Below are positions 37,489 through 48,197 of a stretch of 64,000 nt of DNA, piece after piece. The stretch is taken from positions 1,759,501 to 1,823,500 of the forward strand of contig NZ_CP027805.1 in NCBI RefSeq assembly GCF_003072625.1. The letters run 5' to 3'. The position numbers and the translations under genes were made by a program. How positions within the stretch are numbered: position 1 is the stretch's first letter; every line of letters begins with the position of its first letter. The notes beneath the pieces are model-generated. The model ran no database searches, had not been told where the DNA came from, and saw only the letters and a list, made by a program, of their open reading frames with translations. The stretch is from Limosilactobacillus reuteri. GTDB taxonomy: Bacteria; Bacillota; Bacilli; Lactobacillales; Lactobacillaceae.

Positions 37489-39417
37489 GTGAAACAAATT
37501 GTTACTGGCATCGTTGCTCATGTCGATGCTGGAAAAACGACTTTAACCGAAGCCCTCATGTATGAAACCGGCACTATTCGAAAGCTAGGCCGCGTGGATA
37601 ATGGGGATGCTTTTTTAGATCCTAATATGCTCGAAAAGCAGCGCGGAATCACTCTTTTTACCCATCAAGCTGAACTAACCTACAATGACCTTGCTCTTAC
37701 CCTTCTCGATACCCCGGGACACGTCGATTTTGCTAGTCAAACAGAACAAGTCTTACCAGTTCTTGATTATGCAATTCTTGTCGTTTCAGCCACCGATGGT
37801 ATTCAGGGATACACGCGCACATTATGGGATCTTCTTGCGCGTTATGATATTCCGACCTTCATTTTCATTAACAAAGAAGACGTGATTGGTGCTGATCCTA
37901 GCGGTGTTATTGAGCAACTGCAAAAAGAATTTTCGCCGGCTTGCCTTGATTTTGCTGATCCATTAACTGATGAAGTTCGTGAAACAATTGCCATGCAGGA
38001 TGATACAGTTTTAGAAAACTACCTCAGTACTGGCAATCTTAGCGATCAAACAATTCAACAATTGATTAAACAACGTAAAGTATTCCCTTGTTATAGTGGA
38101 GCTGCCCTAAAATTAACCGGAATCACTAATTTCTTAAAGGGACTGGAGAAATGGACTGTTACGCCTGAGTTCGCTGATGAGTTTGCGGCGCGGGTATTCA
38201 AGATTTCCCATGATGACAAGGGCAACAGGCTTAGCTGGGTTCGCGTATTCGGTGGCAAAATTCCAGCTAAATCAGTTTTACTAAACGAAGAAAAAGTGAA
38301 CCAAATCCGAATATATAACGGGGCTAAATTTACCCCGAGTCAGGTTTTAAGTGCAGGTCAAGTCGGTGCTCTTAATGGATTAACTTCCACATCCCCTGGA
38401 CTTGGTCTTGGTAAAACAAAGCCACTCCCGGCATCAGTCATAAAACCAGTCTTAAATTATGCCGTTAAAGTTGACAAAGAGGACCTTCATGCTTGTCTCA
38501 ACGCCTTAAAAGAGCTTGAAGATGAAGATCCACAACTACAGATCTCTTGGCATCCTCACATCCAAGAGATCCACGTTCAAATTATGGGAGAAGTTCAACT
38601 TCAGATCCTGCAACAATTGCTTCAAGAACGTTACCAATTGGAAGTTACATTCGATGAGGGGAACGTTCTCTATCAAGAAATGATTACTAACAAAGTCGAA
38701 GGGGTCGGCCACTTTGAACCATTACGTCACTATGCGGAAGCCCATCTTCTTTTAGAACCGGGAAAACAAGGCTCTGGAATTACAATTAGCAGTGATTGCA
38801 GTCTTGATATCCTTGATCGCAATTGGCAACACCAGATCTTAACTAGTTTACAGGCCAAAGAGCATTTAGGGGTTCTTACAGGCGCTCCCCTTACCGATGT
38901 CAAAATCACCCTCGTTGGTGGTCGCGGCCATATTAAACATACAGTTGGTGGAGATTTTCGTCAGGCTAGTTGGCGAGCGGTTCGTCAAGGATTGATGGAA
39001 TTGAAGGGACAAAACGAATGTCAATTATTAGAACCTTGGTATGCTTTCCACCTTAAAGTCCCGAATGACCAAGTAGGACGTGCAATTAATGATATTCAAC
39101 AAATGCATGGTACGTTCGAGCTTGATGAAGCTAATAGTCAAGACCTAACCCTGATTACGGGAACCGCTCCTGTTGTGGGCATGCGCGATTACGCCCAAAG
39201 CGTGCGCGCCTATACTCATGGCCAGGGTCAGCTTGAGCTTGTTGTTGCTGGCTATTATCCATGTCATAATGCTGAAGATGTCATTAGAGAGGTTAATTAT
39301 GATCCGGTTGCTGACCTAGAAAACACTCCTGATTCCGTTTTCTGTGCGCATGGTGCTGGTTTCCCCGTTCCATGGAATGAGGTCCCAACAATGGCGCATT
39401 ATCCGTATAGAAAATAG
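37489..39417 (+). CDS. TetM/EF-G-like ribosome-associated GTPase
   Basis: A 642-residue translation-factor GTPase starting at GTG 37489 with a poor but adjacent binding site. The G domain has AHVDAGKTTL (P-loop), RGITL (switch I), DTPGHVDFASQTE (G3) and NKED (G4). Domains II-V follow as in EF-G, with an EF-G domain IV/V-like C-terminus. It is closest to the TetM/TetO ribosomal protection group in plan, but it sits in core chromosome beside UspA with no mobile DNA next to it, which suggests an ancient paralogue. Whether it gives tetracycline tolerance is not known. Confidence 0.85.
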   Translation: MKQIVTGIVAHVDAGKTTLTEALMYETGTIRKLGRVDNGDAFLDPNMLEKQRGITLFTHQAELTYNDLALTLLDTPGHVDFASQTEQVLPVLDYAILVVSATDGIQGYTRTLWDLLARYDIPTFIFINKEDVIGADPSGVIEQLQKEFSPACLDFADPLTDEVRETIAMQDDTVLENYLSTGNLSDQTIQQLIKQRKVFPCYSGAALKLTGITNFLKGLEKWTVTPEFADEFAARVFKISHDDKGNRLSWVRVFGGKIPAKSVLLNEEKVNQIRIYNGAKFTPSQVLSAGQVGALNGLTSTSPGLGLGKTKPLPASVIKPVLNYAVKVDKEDLHACLNALKELEDEDPQLQISWHPHIQEIHVQIMGEVQLQILQQLLQERYQLEVTFDEGNVLYQEMITNKVEGVGHFEPLRHYAEAHLLLEPGKQGSGITISSDCSLDILDRNWQHQILTSLQAKEHLGVLTGAPLTDVKITLVGGRGHIKHTVGGDFRQASWRAVRQGLMELKGQNECQLLEPWYAFHLKVPNDQVGRAINDIQQMHGTFELDEANSQDLTLITGTAPVVGMRDYAQSVRAYTHGQGQLELVVAGYYPCHNAEDVIREVNYDPVADLENTPDSVFCAHGAGFPVPWNEVPTMAHYPYRK

Positions 39418-39440
39418 GTTGTTGATATTACCATAAATTA

Positions 39441-39484
39441 AAGAGGAGCTAGAAGAAAAATTTCTTCTAACCCCTCTTTTTTCA
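39441..39484. terminator. Terminator between the TetM-like gene and the ROK gene
   Basis: AGAGGAGCTAGAAGAAA pairs with TTTCTTCTAACCCCTCT, followed by TTTTTT. Confidence 0.82.
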
Positions 39485-40384
39485 TTCAATTGTCAATAGC
39501 AATCCATATAATGCACCCAATAAATTTGCTTCATTGCCAAACTTTGCGGTCATTATTTCAGGCATCGTGACATCATCATGAAGGCGGTAATCACTCTTTT
39601 GCAGAATCATAAATTGTTTCTTTATTTCATCAATTAAAATTTTTTGGGCACTAATGCCACCGCCAATGAGCACCCGTTCAAGGTCAACAACTGTCTGGAT
39701 ATTTAAGATCAAAACGGCTACTCGTCGACAAAATCCTTCAAATAAGGACCAAATAACTGGATTATGACGATTAATTTCTTTAAATACTCGCCGGCCATCA
39801 GTTTTATCCTTAATATCACAAATGTCAGCCATGGTTTCAATCATCTTAACTGCTGAAGTAGTAGCCCCCATTGTCGAATAGTGAAGTTCAGGCGCATCAT
39901 TATTAATGATCATGGCGCTTAATTCACCGGCCTGAAAATGTGGTCCGTGCAAGAGCCGGTTATTAATAACAATCCCGCCGCCAACTGAAGTTCCTAATGT
40001 GATCACAGCACCATTACTGATACCATTGAGATTGCCAAGCCACATTTCCGCCAATGTCGCACAATTAGCATCATTACCAACATATACTGGGTAATGAGCT
40101 CGTGATTCAAGATACGCTGCAAAATTAAAGGTCTCCATAAAGCCAAGGGCACCAGTAAACCTTACCTCTCCCGTCGCCGGATTGACGACTCCTGGAAGAC
40201 TGACACAAATCGCAGTCACCTTGTCTAAAACCGGCTCCACAACAGCAAAGATTGCAGCCAGAAATGCTTCTTTTTGATGAGGAGTTGGAACATGATTTTT
40301 CTCAAAAATATTACCAGGGTGATCAATTAATGCACTCTTTATCTCTGTCCCACCAATATCAATACTCAAATACTGTCGTTGCAT
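39482..40384 (-). CDS. ROK-family sugar kinase
   Basis: A 300-residue ROK protein with no DNA-binding domain, so a kinase rather than a repressor. It has the ATP motif DIGGTEIKSALID at the start, VGNDANCATLAE (catalytic Asp) and ITLGTSVGGGIVINN. The Cys-rich zinc motif (CxCGxxGCxE) usual in the family is absent. The substrate may be glucose, N-acetylmannosamine or another hexose. It is followed by brnQ on the same strand with no clear functional link. Confidence 0.85.
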   Translation of the reverse strand: MQRQYLSIDIGGTEIKSALIDHPGNIFEKNHVPTPHQKEAFLAAIFAVVEPVLDKVTAICVSLPGVVNPATGEVRFTGALGFMETFNFAAYLESRAHYPVYVGNDANCATLAEMWLGNLNGISNGAVITLGTSVGGGIVINNRLLHGPHFQAGELSAMIINNDAPELHYSTMGATTSAVKMIETMADICDIKDKTDGRRVFKEINRHNPVIWSLFEGFCRRVAVLILNIQTVVDLERVLIGGGISAQKILIDEIKKQFMILQKSDYRLHDDVTMPEIMTAKFGNEANLLGALYGLLLTIE

Positions 40385-40409
40385 AACTCCTCACCTCATC
40401 TCTCTTATA

Positions 40410-41762
40410 TTATACACGACTCCGCTGTTGAGGGTACCAAATACAAATACTGATGAATAGGCCCACCAAGGTAAAAGGCAACCAGCTAAAGCCAAGCTGG
40501 TACAAGGGAAAGTATTTTTCTGCAAAATGAATTAATGACATGCTAAATGTGGTATCCCGTAAAACCGGTGGGAAAGCATTTACCATATCAAAAAACGCAG
40601 GAATCATTGTTATACCTGTCGTGATTCGATAAATTAACGAAGCTCCCTTAAACAGAGGCGAAAAAATACCTAGTAGGATCAACACAATGGCTAACGGGTA
40701 AAGGAACATTAAAACCGGTATCGACCATGAAACGATCCGATCTAATCCCATGTTAGCAACTAAAAATGACAACAGACAATTGCCCCGTAAAAAGGCTTTA
40801 TAGGAAATCTGAGGGAAACGATAGTGGAAGTCCTGAGCAAAAGCGACTACTAACCCCATCGCCGTTGTCATACACGTGATTGTCGCAAGGGTTAGCAATA
40901 ATACATTTCCAAAATCTCCCATATAATAATGAGCAATTTGATTTAATGTTGTTCCCCCATTAGCTGCGATTGTGAATTGGTGCCGACTCGTTGTTCCTAA
41001 ATAAATTAGTCCAATATACAAAATCCCAATTCCAAAAATCCCAATCATTCCACCCTTAGTAGTAGCAAGTGAAACTGATTGTTGAGATTTAAAACCAAGT
41101 TGGCGAATTGCGGTAATAATCGTAACCCCAAAAACCAATGCCGCTAATGCATCAACGGTATTATATCCTTGAATAAAACCATTACTAAAGGCATGATTAA
41201 CATATTCTGGAGTTGGTTGGGGAGTAGTTGTACTTCCCATTGGATGAATAAAGGCGAGAAGAAAGATAAAAAATAACATAATAAGGAAAATCGGATTTAA
41301 AACCTTACCAATTATTTCGGTGATTTTTCCCTCACGCGTTGCAAAAAAGTAAACAATTAGAAAAAATGCTCCGGTATAGGCTAATAATCCCCACCCTTGC
41401 ATCCCTTTACTTAAATATGGCGCAACTCCAATCGTATAAGGAACAGTTGCCGTACGCGGGGTTGCACATAAAGGTCCAATAATTATTTGAACCAGGACAA
41501 GGAAAATAAGGGCAAACCTTTTCCCATTTGGTAAAGCTAGTTCATATAATCCATTTGCATGTGTAATACTAATCGCTAGTAATGCAAATAGCGGTAAAAG
41601 AACACCAGAAAGCAAGAATCCACCCGTTGCTGCTATCCACTGGTTACCGGCTAATTGTCCTAAATGCACAGGAAAAATTAAATTTCCTGCCCCAAATAAC
41701 ATTCCAAAAATTAGCGACCCAATTACCAAGTAGGTTTTACACGCTGCTTTAATTGAGCTCAT
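40410..41762 (-). CDS. brnQ: Branched-chain amino acid:cation symporter BrnQ
   Basis: A 450-residue carrier of the LIVCS family with 12 hydrophobic segments. The N-terminus LVIGSLIFGMLFGAGNLIFPVHLGQLAG and the ATPRTATVPY segment are characteristic. It imports leucine, isoleucine and valine with Na+ or H+. A ribosome binding site is present upstream (rc of ACTCATTTCT region). It is upstream of the ROK kinase (25 bp gap), possibly co-transcribed. Confidence 0.93.
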   Translation of the reverse strand: MSSIKAACKTYLVIGSLIFGMLFGAGNLIFPVHLGQLAGNQWIAATGGFLLSGVLLPLFALLAISITHANGLYELALPNGKRFALIFLVLVQIIIGPLCATPRTATVPYTIGVAPYLSKGMQGWGLLAYTGAFFLIVYFFATREGKITEIIGKVLNPIFLIMLFFIFLLAFIHPMGSTTTPQPTPEYVNHAFSNGFIQGYNTVDALAALVFGVTIITAIRQLGFKSQQSVSLATTKGGMIGIFGIGILYIGLIYLGTTSRHQFTIAANGGTTLNQIAHYYMGDFGNVLLLTLATITCMTTAMGLVVAFAQDFHYRFPQISYKAFLRGNCLLSFLVANMGLDRIVSWSIPVLMFLYPLAIVLILLGIFSPLFKGASLIYRITTGITMIPAFFDMVNAFPPVLRDTTFSMSLIHFAEKYFPLYQLGFSWLPFTLVGLFISICIWYPQQRSRV

Positions 41763-41853
41763 AGTTAATCACTCATTTCTTTTCTCTAAATTTAATCTGA
41801 CGCTAAATTATACCATGAAATAAGCGCCCAGGCAGAAGTACATTTCAAGCAAA

Positions 41854-41893
41854 AAGGACCGTTACATTCTCTCAAATGTTAACGATCCTTTAA
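41854..41893 (-). terminator. Intrinsic terminator after the esterase pseudogene
   Basis: On the minus strand AAAGGATCGTTAACATT pairs with AATGTAACGGTCCTTT, followed by a T run. Confidence 0.8.
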
Positions 41894-41895
41894 AA

Positions 41896-42646
41896 CTAAT
41901 TTTTTAAAAAGTTAGCTACCAGTTCCAAAATTTCTTGGTGTCGTGAACCATTAAACATATGCCCTTCTTCAGGAATTAAATGCAACTCACTGTTAGGCAT
42001 GATTACATTATATTTCTTTTGAAGCTTCAGGGGAAACCACATTATCAGCTAACCCATGAATTAGCAGTGTGGGCCCACTATAATGCTGCGCTGTTTCGTA
42101 AATTGGTAAAAGCTGCGCCGTTCGGAAGTAGTCGCCACCAACGGTAAAGCCATGCACATCAACCGTTGCTGGTATATGGTTAGGGTCATATTGGCTTCCC
42201 TGACAAACTCCTTTTAGCGCATCATCTTTCAAGGTTGCAGCAGGTGCTAGCAGTACTAGTTTTGTAATAATATCGCGATAATAAGCCGCCAGCATAGAAG
42301 CAACTACCCCACCTTGCGAATGACCAATTAGGTAAATCTTCTTTGCTTGCATAGTTGTATGAGCATAGTCAATGATTTTCATTCCATCCAGAATTTCACT
42401 GAAAACTGTCATATTCTTGAATTCACCATCACTATGGCCAGTCCCATCAAAGTCAAAGCGTAACGTTGGAATTCCTTGTTGGTTTAAATAGTGCGAAAGA
42501 GCATATAGAATTTTAGAATCATCATATCCCAAACTGCCCTTAAAGCCATGCATCAGAATTGCAATCGTATCGTTCTTAATCGTCGTTGTTCCTTCAAGAA
42601 GGCCATATAGTTTTAGACTATCTCGTTTGATTGTTATTTCCATCAA
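41896..42646 (-). pseudogene. Cinnamoyl/feruloyl esterase-like alpha/beta hydrolase, C-terminal frameshift
   Basis: The open part (212 residues) resembles the L. johnsonii LJ0536 cinnamoyl esterase in layout: MHGFKGS oxyanion region, GHSQGG nucleophile, lid domain and HGLADNVVSPEASK with the catalytic Asp. A single missing base near 42008 stops translation. The alternative frame continues VMPNSELHLIPEEGHMF to KN at 41896 and contains the catalytic His. As written the enzyme would lack its His. The family hydrolyses hydroxycinnamate esters from plant material. Confidence 0.82.
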
Positions 42647-42677
42647 ACCACCTCTCGCCTATTATACACTGTTTGAC

Positions 42678-44025
42678 TTAGTGTTTTAGTTTCTCCAACA
42701 TTTCCCGGTGATGAGCCTCGTGTTTCTCATCCACCTTAACAAAGAAATAAGAAACCGCGGCTAGGATGGCAACTACAACACCAACTGTAATCGTCTTAAT
42801 TGTGAAATTGGTTACCATGTAGTATAAGATTAAAAGTGCTAGCACTGGAATGATATATTTTCCGGGAAGCTTAAACCCATGATTAGGAAATTCATTAGTA
42901 TGTTTAAACTCGATTACTGCTAAAATGGACGGAACATATTGAACAAACGATGCAAGCACAATACAAGAAACAAGAAAGAGGTAAGATTGAGTAACTAATA
43001 ACATTGAAACAACGGCTGTCAGGATGATTGCTACCCAGGGTGCATCATGGCGGTTCTTTTTACCAATCCACTTTGGCAACATCGCGTGTTCATTCGCTAG
43101 TGAGGAAATTAATGACGGCGTGTTAAAGGAGGCCGCAAATGCCACCCCGAAAATACTGATCAACATTCCCACAATCACTAAAATATACCCCCATTTACCA
43201 ACGCCGGTTCCAAAGGCATTTGCAATTGGTGTACTATATTTTGACATCCTAGTTCCCAAAATACCGATTGCTACCAGCATCATTAGCGAATACATAATCG
43301 TTACACTAACCATTACGGCGATTAATACACGCGGAATGTTTTTCTCTGGATCAGTCATTTGCTTTGCGGCAATTGGAATAAAGGAAAAGCCGGTAAACAT
43401 ATAGAAAACAACACTAAAAGCTGCTCCAAAGTGCTTTGCAAGCGGCATTGCTCCGGTAGTCGCTGCATGAGGGATTACCGGTGAAAAATTAGCAAAATGA
43501 ATACAAAAAACGCCAATAACAATAAAAGCAAGGATCGTAATCATTTTTGCAGCTGAAGAGAGATTATCGACCAACTTAACAAGCGTCCGGCCAAAGAAAT
43601 TAATAATTGAGAACAATAAAATTAATCCAAAAACAGAAACATAGTATATCCAATGAGTATTAAAAAGTGGTAAAAAGCTTCGGAGAGTAGTCAACAAAGC
43701 TACCACTTCGGCAGATAAAGTACAGCATCCCAGAAACCACGTAAAGATGCCGAGCTCATAGCCAGTAAACCGGCCAAATGCATTATAGGAATAAAGCCAT
43801 GCCGCGCCTGATCCAGTGAACCGACTAGAAAGGTTCGCATAACATAATGCAACCATGCTGACCGTAATAGCGGCACAGAGTAAGACAAGAACACTTGCTA
43901 AATTCATATCATTATAGATAACTTGTGGTAGCAAAAAAGCACCTGAACCAATAACACCATTAATACAAAATAAATTGAAATGAACGATAACTTTTTAGGA
44001 TTTTTCTTTTCCGTATTGATAAGCT
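42678..44025 (-). pseudogene. APC-family amino acid permease, frameshifted near the N-terminus
   Basis: From MLPQVIYNDMNLASVLVLL to the stop the protein (418 residues) parallels the intact permease at 10152-11579. The expected start KKLSFISIYF lies upstream in another frame (about 43970-44010), and GINGVIGSGAFLLP is reached only after a missing base or bases near 43963-43972. No convincing start codon is visible before it. The copy lacks helix-1 substrate residues if translated from the internal ATG, so it should not work. The duplication suggests relaxed selection on one paralogue. Confidence 0.8.
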
Positions 44026-44136
44026 CCGCCTTCTATCCTTTATAACAAAAGTAATATTACCTTCATTTAAAGTCTATTCTTATTTCAAAGGGTTTACAAG
44101 TAAGGCAAGTTAACCAATTTTTGTATTTCTAAACAA

Positions 44137-44167
44137 AAAGAGACCGAGTTAAACTCGATCTCTTTTC
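44137..44167 (-). terminator. Terminator after xfp
   Basis: AAAGAGATCGAGT pairs with ACTCGGTCTCTTT on the minus strand (one mismatch), followed by TTTG. Confidence 0.7.
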
Positions 44168-44205
44168 TTAATTTATTAAGTGTTTAATTAGCAATCAGTA
44201 GCTGA

Positions 44206-46617
44206 TTACTTAAGACCCTTCCAAGTCCAGTTAGTAACTTCTGGTAAGTCCTTACCTTCTGAACGGATGTAGTGGTTGTGCTTGTTGATCATGTTGTCCA
44301 TCTTGGCAACAAATGCAGCACTCTTTTGTTCGTAACCAGGAACACTTTGGATAGCGTCCTTAGCTAAGTGGAACCGGTCAAGTTCGTTTAATACACGCAT
44401 GTCGAATGGAGTGGTGATATCACCATTTTCTTCGTATGAGTGAATGTGAACATTACGGTTAGCACGATCGAAGAACAATGCTTGGATCATGTCACGGAAT
44501 CCGTGCCATGCAAAGATAACTGGCTTGTCAGTAGTGAAGTAACTATTGAATTCAGCATCAGTTAAACCTTCAGGGTTCTTGTCAGTGTTCATCAAACGCA
44601 TAATTTCGATGATGTTGATGTAACGAATCTTCAATTCAGGGAAGTTGTCATGAAGAATGTCAATAGCTGCAAGAGCTTCTTCAGTAGGTTCAGTACCAGA
44701 AGATGCAAATACAACATCTGGTTCAGCACCTTGATCAGTAGATGCCCAGTCAATGTAGCCAAGACCATTGTCAGCCAATTGAGTAGCTTCATCAATAGAG
44801 AACCATTGTGCACGTGGGTGCTTAGAAGTTACGAAGAGGTTGATACATTCTTGGTTACGGAATGCCTTGTTAGATACAGCCATTAATGAGTTAGTATCTG
44901 CTGGCAAGTATTCCTTAACGAGGTCTGGACGTTCCTTTTCAAATAAGTGAGTCAATAGACCTGGATCTTGGTGAGTGTAACCGTTGTGATCTTGTTGGAA
45001 TACAGTTGAAGTATCAACAAAGTTCAATGCTGGGTATTGGTGACGCCAGTAAAGATCCTTAGCCTTACGTAACCACTTCATGTGTTGAGTAAGCATTGAA
45101 TCAACAACACGACCGAATGATTCGTAAGTTGCGAAGAATCCGTGACGACCAGTTAATGTGTAACCTTCAAGGAATCCTTCAGCTTGGTGTTCTGAAAGTT
45201 GTGAATCGATCATACGACCTTGTGGAGCCACATCTTCGTCGTTTGGTTTGTGGACACTTTCCATCCATTGACGCTTTTGACCATCAAGGAATGCGTAAAG
45301 ACGGTTTGACTTAGATTCGTCAGGACCAAATCCACGGAAGTTAGTTGGGTTCAATTCAGCCATCTTGTTGAGGTACTTACCCCATTCAAGCATGTCTTGC
45401 TTTACAACAGAACCAGGATTTTGAACATCAATAGCAAAATCACGGTAGTTTGGTAATACAAGTGGCTTAGGATCGATACCACCATTAGTGATAGGGTTTA
45501 TAGCCATACGACGGTTACCTTCTGGTGTGTTCTCTTCAACAAGAGCAACTGGGTGACCATCTTCGTCGAATAATTCTTCTGGCTTGTATGACTTCAACCA
45601 GTCAACAAGGATGTCCTTGTGTTCCATGTCATCTTGGGATACTGGAACTGGAATTTGGTGTGCACGGAATGAGTTTTCAATTGGGTTACCATCAAGGTCA
45701 GTCTTAGGACCAGTCCAACCCTTAGGTGCACGGAAGATAATCATTGGCCATTGTGGTAATGAATTATCATTGTTTTCACGAGCGTTCTTTTGAATAGCCT
45801 TGATTTCTTCAACAACCTTGTCCAAAGTCTTAGCCATTTCTTCGTGAACTTCCATGTGAGGCTTGTAACCCTTGAATTCACCATCACGGTCAGCTTCTTT
45901 GTAAGCTGAAACAAAGTATGGCTTCCAACCCATACCTTCGAAGTACTTAGTAAGTTCTTCGTCGCTCATCCGTGAAAGGATAGTAGGGTTAGAAATCTTG
46001 AATCCGTTAACTTGGATGATTGGTAATACCGCACCATCCTTGATTGGGTTGATGAACTTGTCTGAGAACCATGATGCCATTAATGGACCAGTTTCAGCTT
46101 CACCATCACCGATTTCAACAGCGGCAATAACTTCTGGGTTATCTAAGATAGCACCAACACCGTGTGAAAGTGAGTAACCAAGTTCCCCACCTTCGTGGAT
46201 TGAACCTGGTGTTTCAGGTGCAGCGTGTGATGCAGTACCGCCTGGGAATGAGAAGTGCTTAAATAACTTAGCCATTCCCTTAGTGTCTTGTGTATATTCA
46301 GGATAAATTTCAGTGTATGAACCATCCAAGTATGAGTTGTTAACCATAACTTGGCCACCGTGACCTGAACCTTCGATGTAGAACATATCAAGGTCATACT
46401 TCTTAATTACACGGTTCAAGTGTGCGTAAATGAAGTTTTGAGGAACAATAGTACCCCAGTGACCAATTGGCTTAGGCTTAACATCTTCTGCCTTTAATGG
46501 TTGGCGAAGTAATGGATCACCCATTAAGTACAATGTACCAACTGAAAGGTAGTTAGCTGCACGCCAGTAAGCATCAACACTTTCCAAGTATTTCTTGGAA
46601 TCGTAATCTACTGCCAT
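44206..46617 (-). CDS. xfp: Xylulose-5-phosphate/fructose-6-phosphate phosphoketolase
   Basis: An 803-residue thiamine-diphosphate enzyme that splits xylulose-5-P (or fructose-6-P) with phosphate into acetyl-P and glyceraldehyde-3-P (or erythrose-4-P). It is the key step of heterolactic fermentation. The two XFP domains are complete: [18 protein letters not shown] and IEGSGHGGQ in the N-terminal part, the TPP motif [14 protein letters not shown], and later [17 protein letters not shown] and [16 protein letters not shown]. Codon use is strongly optimised (for example CGT, GGT, AAG), which fits high expression. It has its own promoter (46700-46727) and terminator. Confidence 0.97.
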   Translation of the reverse strand: MAVDYDSKKYLESVDAYWRAANYLSVGTLYLMGDPLLRQPLKAEDVKPKPIGHWGTIVPQNFIYAHLNRVIKKYDLDMFYIEGSGHGGQVMVNNSYLDGSYTEIYPEYTQDTKGMAKLFKHFSFPGGTASHAAPETPGSIHEGGELGYSLSHGVGAILDNPEVIAAVEIGDGEAETGPLMASWFSDKFINPIKDGAVLPIIQVNGFKISNPTILSRMSDEELTKYFEGMGWKPYFVSAYKEADRDGEFKGYKPHMEVHEEMAKTLDKVVEEIKAIQKNARENNDNSLPQWPMIIFRAPKGWTGPKTDLDGNPIENSFRAHQIPVPVSQDDMEHKDILVDWLKSYKPEELFDEDGHPVALVEENTPEGNRRMAINPITNGGIDPKPLVLPNYRDFAIDVQNPGSVVKQDMLEWGKYLNKMAELNPTNFRGFGPDESKSNRLYAFLDGQKRQWMESVHKPNDEDVAPQGRMIDSQLSEHQAEGFLEGYTLTGRHGFFATYESFGRVVDSMLTQHMKWLRKAKDLYWRHQYPALNFVDTSTVFQQDHNGYTHQDPGLLTHLFEKERPDLVKEYLPADTNSLMAVSNKAFRNQECINLFVTSKHPRAQWFSIDEATQLADNGLGYIDWASTDQGAEPDVVFASSGTEPTEEALAAIDILHDNFPELKIRYINIIEIMRLMNTDKNPEGLTDAEFNSYFTTDKPVIFAWHGFRDMIQALFFDRANRNVHIHSYEENGDITTPFDMRVLNELDRFHLAKDAIQSVPGYEQKSAAFVAKMDNMINKHNHYIRSEGKDLPEVTNWTWKGLK

Positions 46618-46699
46618 CTAATAAACACTCCTTCTATATAAATCAATACGTCCTGTGCTTTCTAACAACATAACGTAAATCATTAAATTTACAATGTTA

Positions 46700-46727
46700 A
46701 TGATAAACTGTTTTTTCAAAAAGTCAA
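46700..46727 (-). promoter_or_regulatory. Promoter of xfp
   Basis: TTGACT (46727-46722), a 16-bp spacer and TATCAT (46705-46700) on the minus strand, with AGAAGGAG just before the ATG. The remaining ~230 bp of this 338-bp intergenic region (46618-46955) hold no gene that I can support. Confidence 0.75.
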
Positions 46728-46955
46728 CCTTTTTACAAATTGATACGGTCCAATTACAAAAAATTAATCTTCTTAAGCTGTTCTTTAACTTTCTCATATC
46801 TACCAAGACTGCTAATTCTCGCTTATTTACTGCTTCCTATCCCCCTCTAATAACAACGATGTATACTTAGAAAAGTTAAAATTTTTTACGAAAAGAGGAA
46901 TATTTTTCAACAATCTAATAATTTAGCAGGGGCTGATATTGGAGATTTTGAAAAA

Positions 46956-48043
46956 ATGATGGCAGTATTTGCCGTTATTATTCAATCTGTTATCAGTTTT
47001 GTAATGAACACTAATCCACCAATTGGTCAGCAATTTTTCTTTGGGGGAATTTATGAAACGGTCAAATTCAGTGCCCCTGCTTTTATCTTTGGCATTCTTT
47101 ATTCAACCACTCGAACGCATCCCCAGGCAAGCATCTTAGAATATCCTCAATTTATCCATAATCGCTGGCATATTTTATTTGTCCCCACTATTTGGTGGAC
47201 GTTTATTTATCTATTATTTCTCCCTCAACTGCAGCAACATTATCATTACCATAACTGGCAAGGCTTCTGTTGGCAATTTATTAACGGTAATGCTGCACCG
47301 CACTTATGGTATAACACCATGATGCTTCAATTCATCATTTTAATGCCCCTCTTCTGGTGGCTTGCACGGTTAGTTACCCACCATCCTTACAGAGCTATTA
47401 GTATATTTTGCGGAATATTACTGTTAGAAGGTGTTTGGTTTTATAGCTATGACCTGCAAATATTTCATGGTCCATTAAAAGAACAGTTTTATTTTTTTGA
47501 CCGTCTATTTGTTAGTTTCTTAATCTATGCAGTCGCCGGAACTTTGCTATGGCAGTTTCGATCCCAAGCAGCACCATTTTTAATGCGTCACTGGCTAATG
47601 CAAGTTATCCTTTGGCTAATCCTCTTTTATATTGTTACAATCAACTTTTTTAGTTACGGATTACCAGTCAAGCTTACCAATGCCCCATATTACCTACCCT
47701 CAATGATTTTCTACAATCTAGCTACCATCAGCCTTATCGCTACCTTGATGCTTAACTTTCAAAAAACCACAATCAATGGTTACCACTTATTCACTGGGTT
47801 GCACTCTACGCCTATCGTGCCTACCTCAGTCATGTTTTTTTGCTCTATTGGTGTTGGCAATTATTGAACCATTTAAGACTACACCTTTCGCTCGCAATCA
47901 TTTTTCCTTCTTTTGTATTTTTGACAATTATCCTTTCCTTCTTATCAGCATACGGACTTCATTTATTGTGGACCATAATTAAGGACCAGACAAATCTGCT
48001 AATTGGTGTAATAAAATGGGAGCGAAACAGAAGTCACTTGTGA
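46956..48043 (+). pseudogene. Membrane acyltransferase (acyltransferase 3 type), broken
   Basis: A hydrophobic protein with about 8-10 membrane segments, resembling acyltransferase-3 proteins that O-acylate surface polysaccharide or peptidoglycan. The start is damaged: the frame is open upstream (IGDFEKMMAVFAVIIQ) but has no start codon with a ribosome binding site. Near 47797 the frame shifts; the other frame continues WVALYAYRAYLSHVFLLYWCW to 48043 and finally reads into the repeat element. No product of normal length can be made. Confidence 0.75.
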
Positions 48044-48190
48044 CTTCGTTTTTCAACGCGAAGCTAGCCTCTGGGAGCCCCCGCAAGCAACAATAGGCCT
48101 CTAACGTTCGGTTTTGCCGGACGTTAGAAGCCATTGTTGTACTGCGTATTTGCTTTTTATGAAAGTAACTTAACTTATGTCACAGTTCCA
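48018..48190 (+). repeat. Intergenic structured repeat, copy 2
   Basis: It matches copy 1 (18848-19020) over its whole length, in the same orientation, starting GGGAGCGAAACAG and ending ATGTCACAGTTCC. The long stem is GGCCTCTAACGTTCGG against CCGGACGTTAGAAGCC. It lies between the broken acyltransferase gene and the convergent GntR gene, and overlaps the final codons of the former. Confidence 0.85.
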
Positions 48191-48197
48191 TTACCGC

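Noticed and set aside
37489-39417. Acquired tetracycline-resistance gene
   Set aside because: The domain plan is TetM-like, but the host-like composition, the UspA neighbour and the absence of mobile flanks do not support a resistance call.
46618-46806. A 62-codon reading frame directly upstream of xfp on the minus strand
   Set aside because: It covers the xfp promoter and has no ribosome binding site or recognisable sequence.
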